Positions 60,016-64,000 of a stretch of DNA of 64,000 nt are shown in pieces. Below the pieces are notes generated by a model. The model saw only the letters and a list, made by a program, of their open reading frames with translations. It was not told the origin of the DNA and ran no database searches. Location: positions 82,146,780 through 82,210,779 of the forward strand of contig CM034314.1 of assembly GCA_019925795.1 (NCBI GenBank). Direction: 5' to 3'. A program made the position numbers and the translations under genes. The DNA comes from Dendrobium chrysotoxum (taxonomy: Eukaryota > Streptophyta > Magnoliopsida > Asparagales > Orchidaceae). Position 1 is the first letter of the stretch, and the number at the start of each line of letters is the position of its first letter.

Positions 60016-60387
60016 TGAAATGCGAAGTCCACGATGGAGCCTTGGAGGCGAGTAGTGTGTTGATGGGTTCGGCAAGAAGAATATGGACGATTCCGGTGTT
60101 TGGCAAGAGATAGGTTCGATCGTCACGTGAGAATCTGAAAACCATGAAGAGCAAAATAGGGATTTAAAAAAGCATGAAAAAATTATTCAGTTATTCATAA
60201 AAATGGATTAATTTAAACTTAAAAAAATGAATAAGACAAACACATCAATGCTAAGACATAGCATGCATCAATTTAATCAAGAAGCAACGATAGTCATAAT
60301 AAGATATATTAAAAAAGGGCTATTGCGTCTACTCAAATAAATAATTAAGTACCAATCCAGCACTTGCCTAACAGATGGATGCACAAC
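60016..60387. other. Unassigned sequence, locally GC-richer
   Basis: 60020-60150 is less AT-rich than the neighbourhood and may be a remnant of older coding or regulatory DNA, but no reading is convincing. Confidence 0.35.
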
Positions 60388-60399
60388 GAGAGAGAGAGA

Positions 60400-60437
<38 letters not shown>
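60388..60437 (+). repeat. (GA)n microsatellite
   Basis: About 50 bases of GA repeat with one GG interruption. Produces Arg-Glu and Ser-Leu frames on the two strands that are not genes. Confidence 0.95.
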
Positions 60438-60439
<2 letters not shown>

Positions 60440-60756
60440 CTTTGTCCGCAAGAGTGCTTCGTGAAGAAGTGGTTTTGCATGCAAGAAGGGAGAAGGGAGA
60501 AGGGAGAGGCGGGGCAGACATACTGCACGCGAGCAAGGAAGAAAGGCTGGATGGGCTTCACTGTGAACGCGTGGAGGGAAGCTTCATCCGTGAGAGTACG
60601 TCGTGAAGAAACTTGTTGCGCTCGACAGTGAGAACAAAGGAGGAAAGTAATTTTTTTTTATAATCGTTCGACAGTGAAAACACATAGCTATGAGAGAAAC
60701 CGTTCGTCTTATAGAATTTAATCGTTATTGGAACTGAAAATTAATAGATATGAAGG
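60438..60756. other. Unassigned sequence
   Basis: A G-rich patch with GAGAAGGGAGAAGGGAGA at about 60490, then AT-rich sequence up to the hAT element. Nothing recognisable. Confidence 0.4.
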
Positions 60757-60764
60757 GTATAAAA

Positions 60765-61767
60765 CAAGGTTGTGAAAACCGGACCGGACATTGAACCGGA
60801 AGAAGGAGAGGTTCACGGTTTGACCGGTTCAACCGGTCGAACCGGGGTCGAACCTGATGATGTAATAAATAATAATATATATTAAAAATTAATAAAATGA
60901 GCATTTAATAATATTTATAAAATTTTAAATATATATAATAAAATTTTATAAATATAAATATCATTTAAGAATAATATATTTATATGTTTATAATTAAAAA
61001 TATTTATAAGAATAATATTCAATATAATATATAAATTCATAATATTAAAAATTAATGATCATTAATATAATATAAATATATAAGCATTTAATAATATTTT
61101 ATATTTATAAAATTTTAAAAAATATAATAAAAATTTATAAATATAAATATCATTTAAGAATAATTTATTTATATATTTATATTAAAATATATTTATAAGA
61201 ATATTATTTAATATAATGTATAAATTTATAATATTAAAATTTATATTATAAATTCTTATAGTATACATTATAATAAATTTATAATACACTAGCCCAAATG
61301 TGTAGCCCAACTAAGCTGAAATTTGAAGCCCAACTAGCCCAACCGAGCCCAAATTCACATTCTAAACTCTTCATGTAACTTTTTTTAGTCCCACATCATA
61401 GGAGGAGTTTGAAGAAGTTACTTTGAACCCTTTAAATGGTGTGAAGTACACACTTCTTCTTAAACACATTATGTGTGATACTTAAGATAATGTGCATATG
61501 TTAAGGTGTAATTAATCATTATATTTAATAAAAATATTTAAAAATTTTAATAAACTAAAATATATTATTTAAAATTTAATTAAAATAAAAATAAAATTTT
61601 TTATATAACTGGCCGGTTCTTTCCAAACCGGACCGGTTCAACGGTTCACCGGTTGAACCGTCGGTTCAATTCGGTTCGAGCCGGTTTGATGTGAAGTCGG
61701 TTCTGTGGGCTGGATCGGACCGGTTCACGGTTGAACCAGCCGGTTCGGTCCGATTTTCAAAACATTG
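60765..61767. mobile_element. Non-autonomous hAT element, 1003 bp
   Basis: Ends CAAGGTTGTGAAAACCGGAC and the inverse of CAATGTTTTGAAAATCGGAC, flanked by the 8-bp direct repeat GTATAAAA (60757-60764 and 61768-61775). CA-starting ends and an 8-bp duplication are hAT features. The subterminal 90-150 bases on both sides are packed with ACCGGTTCAACCGG-like words; the middle is AT-rich with short duplicated blocks. No transposase. Confidence 0.85.
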
Positions 61768-61775
61768 GTATAAAA

Positions 61776-62317
61776 TGAACGCTGTAGATTAATTACTTTA
61801 AATATATTAATTAATGATATTTGATGCTGCGAATAAATTTAAGAGCCGTTTAATACAAATTCTATAGGTTACGAATTATAGAATTTAATAGGTTACTAAT
61901 TCTGTACATTTTTAATGGACGTGCATTAACTCGTATTAATTATTATATATTTTTAGATTTATTAATTATTTATAATACAATGAATGGACAAGATAATTTT
62001 AGAAGAAATAAAATGAATGGCCAAGATTTGTTGTGGAAGGAAATTCAAGCGGCTTTTATAATAGTAGTATAGATAGTATAGATATATGTTGTATAAACAT
62101 TACATAAATGCTTAGAAATTACCAAAATAAATAAATAAACTTAAGTACAACCATACTAAAGAAAATTATCATATTACAATTAAAATTTAAAATAACCGAA
62201 TTTGTAATCATTATTCATTACTATGTTAATTACAAAGAAAAAATTTAAGAAATACGGAGAGTAAGCTTACCGATATATCAAGGAACCAAACGAAATTTTG
62301 CCTCCTTCATCTTCACG

Positions 62318-62318
<1 letters not shown>
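61776..62318. other. AT-rich sequence, no gene seen
   Basis: No domain or repeat border recognised. Confidence 0.5.

Positions 62319-62350
<32 letters not shown>
62319..62350 (+). repeat. (GA)n microsatellite
   Basis: About 32 bases of GA repeat. Confidence 0.95.
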
Positions 62351-62352
<2 letters not shown>

Positions 62353-62420
62353 GGGGTCGAGGAATTTCCATTGTACGACTATTTATATGGACCGGTGCCT
62401 TGAATGCTCACCTTTATTGG

Positions 62421-62492
62421 ATTCCATTTGCTGGTTGGTGGCTGAACAAAGTCATGCATTTTTTTTTGTATTCCATTTGCTGGTTGGCGGCT
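62421..62492 (+). repeat. Short direct duplication
   Basis: ATTCCATTTGCTGGTTGG followed by YGGCT occurs at 62421-62443 and 62470-62492, separated by 26 bases containing a T-run. Confidence 0.85.
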
Positions 62493-63380
62493 AAAATTTC
62501 TCCCAAGATCACTAAATTGGTAGTTAAAATGATCAACAAATAGATCACTAATAGGTATTTTTTTAATTTTTTATCTTTAATGAAAATCACTTTCCCCATC
62601 ATCTCATTGCCGGCCATTAGTAATTGCCACCATGGGCTATTATTGCCATTCGTCATGTAATATTCTAAAAAAAAAAAAAAACTAAAAAATTATTAAATTT
62701 AAAAATTTTAATTTTATATTAAAATATAAAAACTTAAAAATGATTCTAGATAATCCTTTAAAATTTTAGAGAGATACCTAAGAGGCTGTTTGTATACAAG
62801 ATTTTGTGTAAGATTTGAGCAGGATTTATATTAAATTGTGCAAAACAGAATTTAATGATATCTTTAATCTCACAGCGAAATAAATCCTCCATTTTTCTAT
62901 TTTTACAATAAATTTTGAATTTACTAAATTCGGGAGATCGATGGATTCACGGGATTTGACTGAAGCAGCACGTGAAAGAGGAGAAAGATAGTTACCGTCA
63001 TAGCGAGTGAGCTCCTATAGTTAAGTCCAATCCAAAATGAAGAACATCAAGGGTCAAACTATAGTGACTTTTGATATGACTGGAAGAAAAATTGTCAAAA
63101 GAGATAAAGAAACTTTTTTAGGGACTCATTCAAAACTTAATGATCATGGAACAGGTGAAGAGAAATTGTAAGGAATCAATGGAGAAGAGAAAAAGCAAAC
63201 CCTAGTTGAACAACAATGAAGTGAACAACAACGAGAGAGCTCCTAACTTTTGATCCAACAAATAATTAGATAATTAATAGTATAATTAGTAATTAAAAAA
63301 TATTAAAATTATGTTTACATTATTAAAAATTACTTAATAGTAGAATAGTAATTAAATAATTAGTTCTTTCAAATTATAAT
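62493..63380. other. Unassigned sequence, no gene seen
   Basis: AT-rich with a more balanced stretch at 62930-63240. No coding region recognised. Confidence 0.45.
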
Positions 63381-63659
63381 TGTTGTGGGCTAGAATATAC
63401 GCGGCTATAGAGTTGCAATTTTAAGTCTTAGCGTTGCACGGATATCCAGCTCACACACAGAGAAGACAAGATTTTTTACGTGGAAAACCTTTGAAAGGGG
63501 AAAAACCACGGGGCCTAGCCCAGTTGAAAATGATTCCACTAGAATTTGAGTTTGTTACAATGGGATGATTCGCCTCCAAGGGCGATCAGATTACAAGTAA
63601 CAATTGTACGGAAGAAGTCCGGGTGTCAAGTAATGGTCTGGAAGAATCTCGGGCCTTAG

Positions 63660-63850
63660 GTGATGATTCAGCAAAGGTGAGGGCCTCCGACGGTGATTTG
63701 GTGAAGGTGAGGTCCTCCGATAGTGGTTCGGCGACGGTGAGGGCCTTCGACGGTGGTCCAGCGAAGGTGAGGCCCTCAAGTGGTGGTACGGCGAACCTCC
63801 GGTGGTGGTCCGACGAGACTCCGACGGTGGTGCGGCGGAACTCCAATAGT
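63660..63850 (-). repeat. Minisatellite in LTR G, about 36-bp units
   Basis: Units with GGTGAGGGCCTCCGACGGTG-like sequence, again between the TATA box and the U5 end as in B and C. Frames at 63586-63980 are repeat artefacts. Confidence 0.8.
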
Positions 63851-63944
63851 GGTCAAGGAGGAGCTGGCGGCTGGAGCTTTCTTCATTCTCTTCCTTCTTC
63901 TCTCTTGGCTTCAATCTCTCCCCTTTTCAAGAGGAAATGAGGTT

Positions 63945-63954
63945 CTATTTATAG
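63945..63954 (-). promoter_or_regulatory. LTR TATA box (element G)
   Basis: CTATAAATAG on the - strand, in the same place relative to the minisatellite as in B. Confidence 0.65.
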
Positions 63955-64000
63955 AATTCTTGAGTGGCATGGCTGTGTAAATATGTGGAAGATCAAGGGT

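Larger units (their letters stand above)
63381..64000 (-). mobile_element. Element G: B-like LTR, partial (runs off the window)
   Basis: Starts TGTTGTGGGC and follows the element B LTR closely (TATACGCGG, TATCCAGC, TTTTTACGTGGAAAACC, ACCACGGGGCC, then CAGTTGAAA). Reverse orientation, with a TATA box at 63945-63954. No primer-site sequence precedes it, so this end is an outer edge: either a 3' LTR or a solo LTR. The rest lies beyond 64000. Confidence 0.85.

Noticed and set aside
60364..60606. 80-codon frame with Arg-Glu repeats
   Set aside because: Caused by the (GA)n microsatellite; no similarity to a known protein.

Overview
The window looks like intergenic heterochromatin of a flowering plant. 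It holds nested plant-type transposable elements (Tat-lineage Ty3/gypsy elements, a chromovirus-like gypsy fragment, CACTA, LINE and several MITE types) and microsatellites, and I recognise no host gene. I cannot name the species. I see no rRNA, tRNA, CRISPR or bacterial-type feature. Almost every coding region is a decayed transposon gene.

Layout. 1-4506: unassigned AT-rich DNA with a purine tract, a cluster of small hairpins and a 28-G run. 4512-17494: element C, a Tat-like LTR element (+) flanked by the 5-bp duplication ATAGT. It has lost gag-pol and half of its 5' LTR. Inside it sits CACTA element D (5766-13518, duplication GAC) with decayed TNP2-like and Transposase_24-like genes on the - strand. 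D carries a LINE fragment, and that fragment carries a 167-bp Mutator-like MITE. 18210-20472: chromovirus-like gypsy fragment H, split by a 776-bp CACTA (E, duplication GTA). It is cut off at 20473 by CACTA F, which holds the same LINE fragment, here with a Tourist-like MITE, and which is itself cut at 22034.

22035-46329: element A, the most striking object. Two nearly identical direct repeats of about 8.0 kb flank an 8.2-kb interior. The interior has a Tat-like gag on the - strand, no protease, reverse transcriptase or integrase, and about 3 kb of tandem arrays. A primer-binding-site-like sequence lies just inside the upstream repeat. I read A as a non-autonomous gag-only LTR element (TR-GAG type) with exceptionally long LTRs. 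Its two outer flanks do not match (CACTA F on the left, the LTR of element B on the right), so A marks a recombination or deletion junction.

46330-56598: element B, a Tat-lineage element on the - strand. Its gag-pro-RT-RNaseH-archaeal-type RNaseH-integrase polyprotein stays in one frame for 5.4 kb despite nine stop codons. An antisense, spliced extra ORF (+) lies between pol and the 3' LTR and has its own TATA box. B, or intact relatives, could in principle have supplied enzymes to A; this is inference. 56599-63380: very AT-rich DNA with degenerate tandem repeats and a 1-kb non-autonomous hAT element (60765-61767). 63381-64000: the start of another B-like LTR running off the window.
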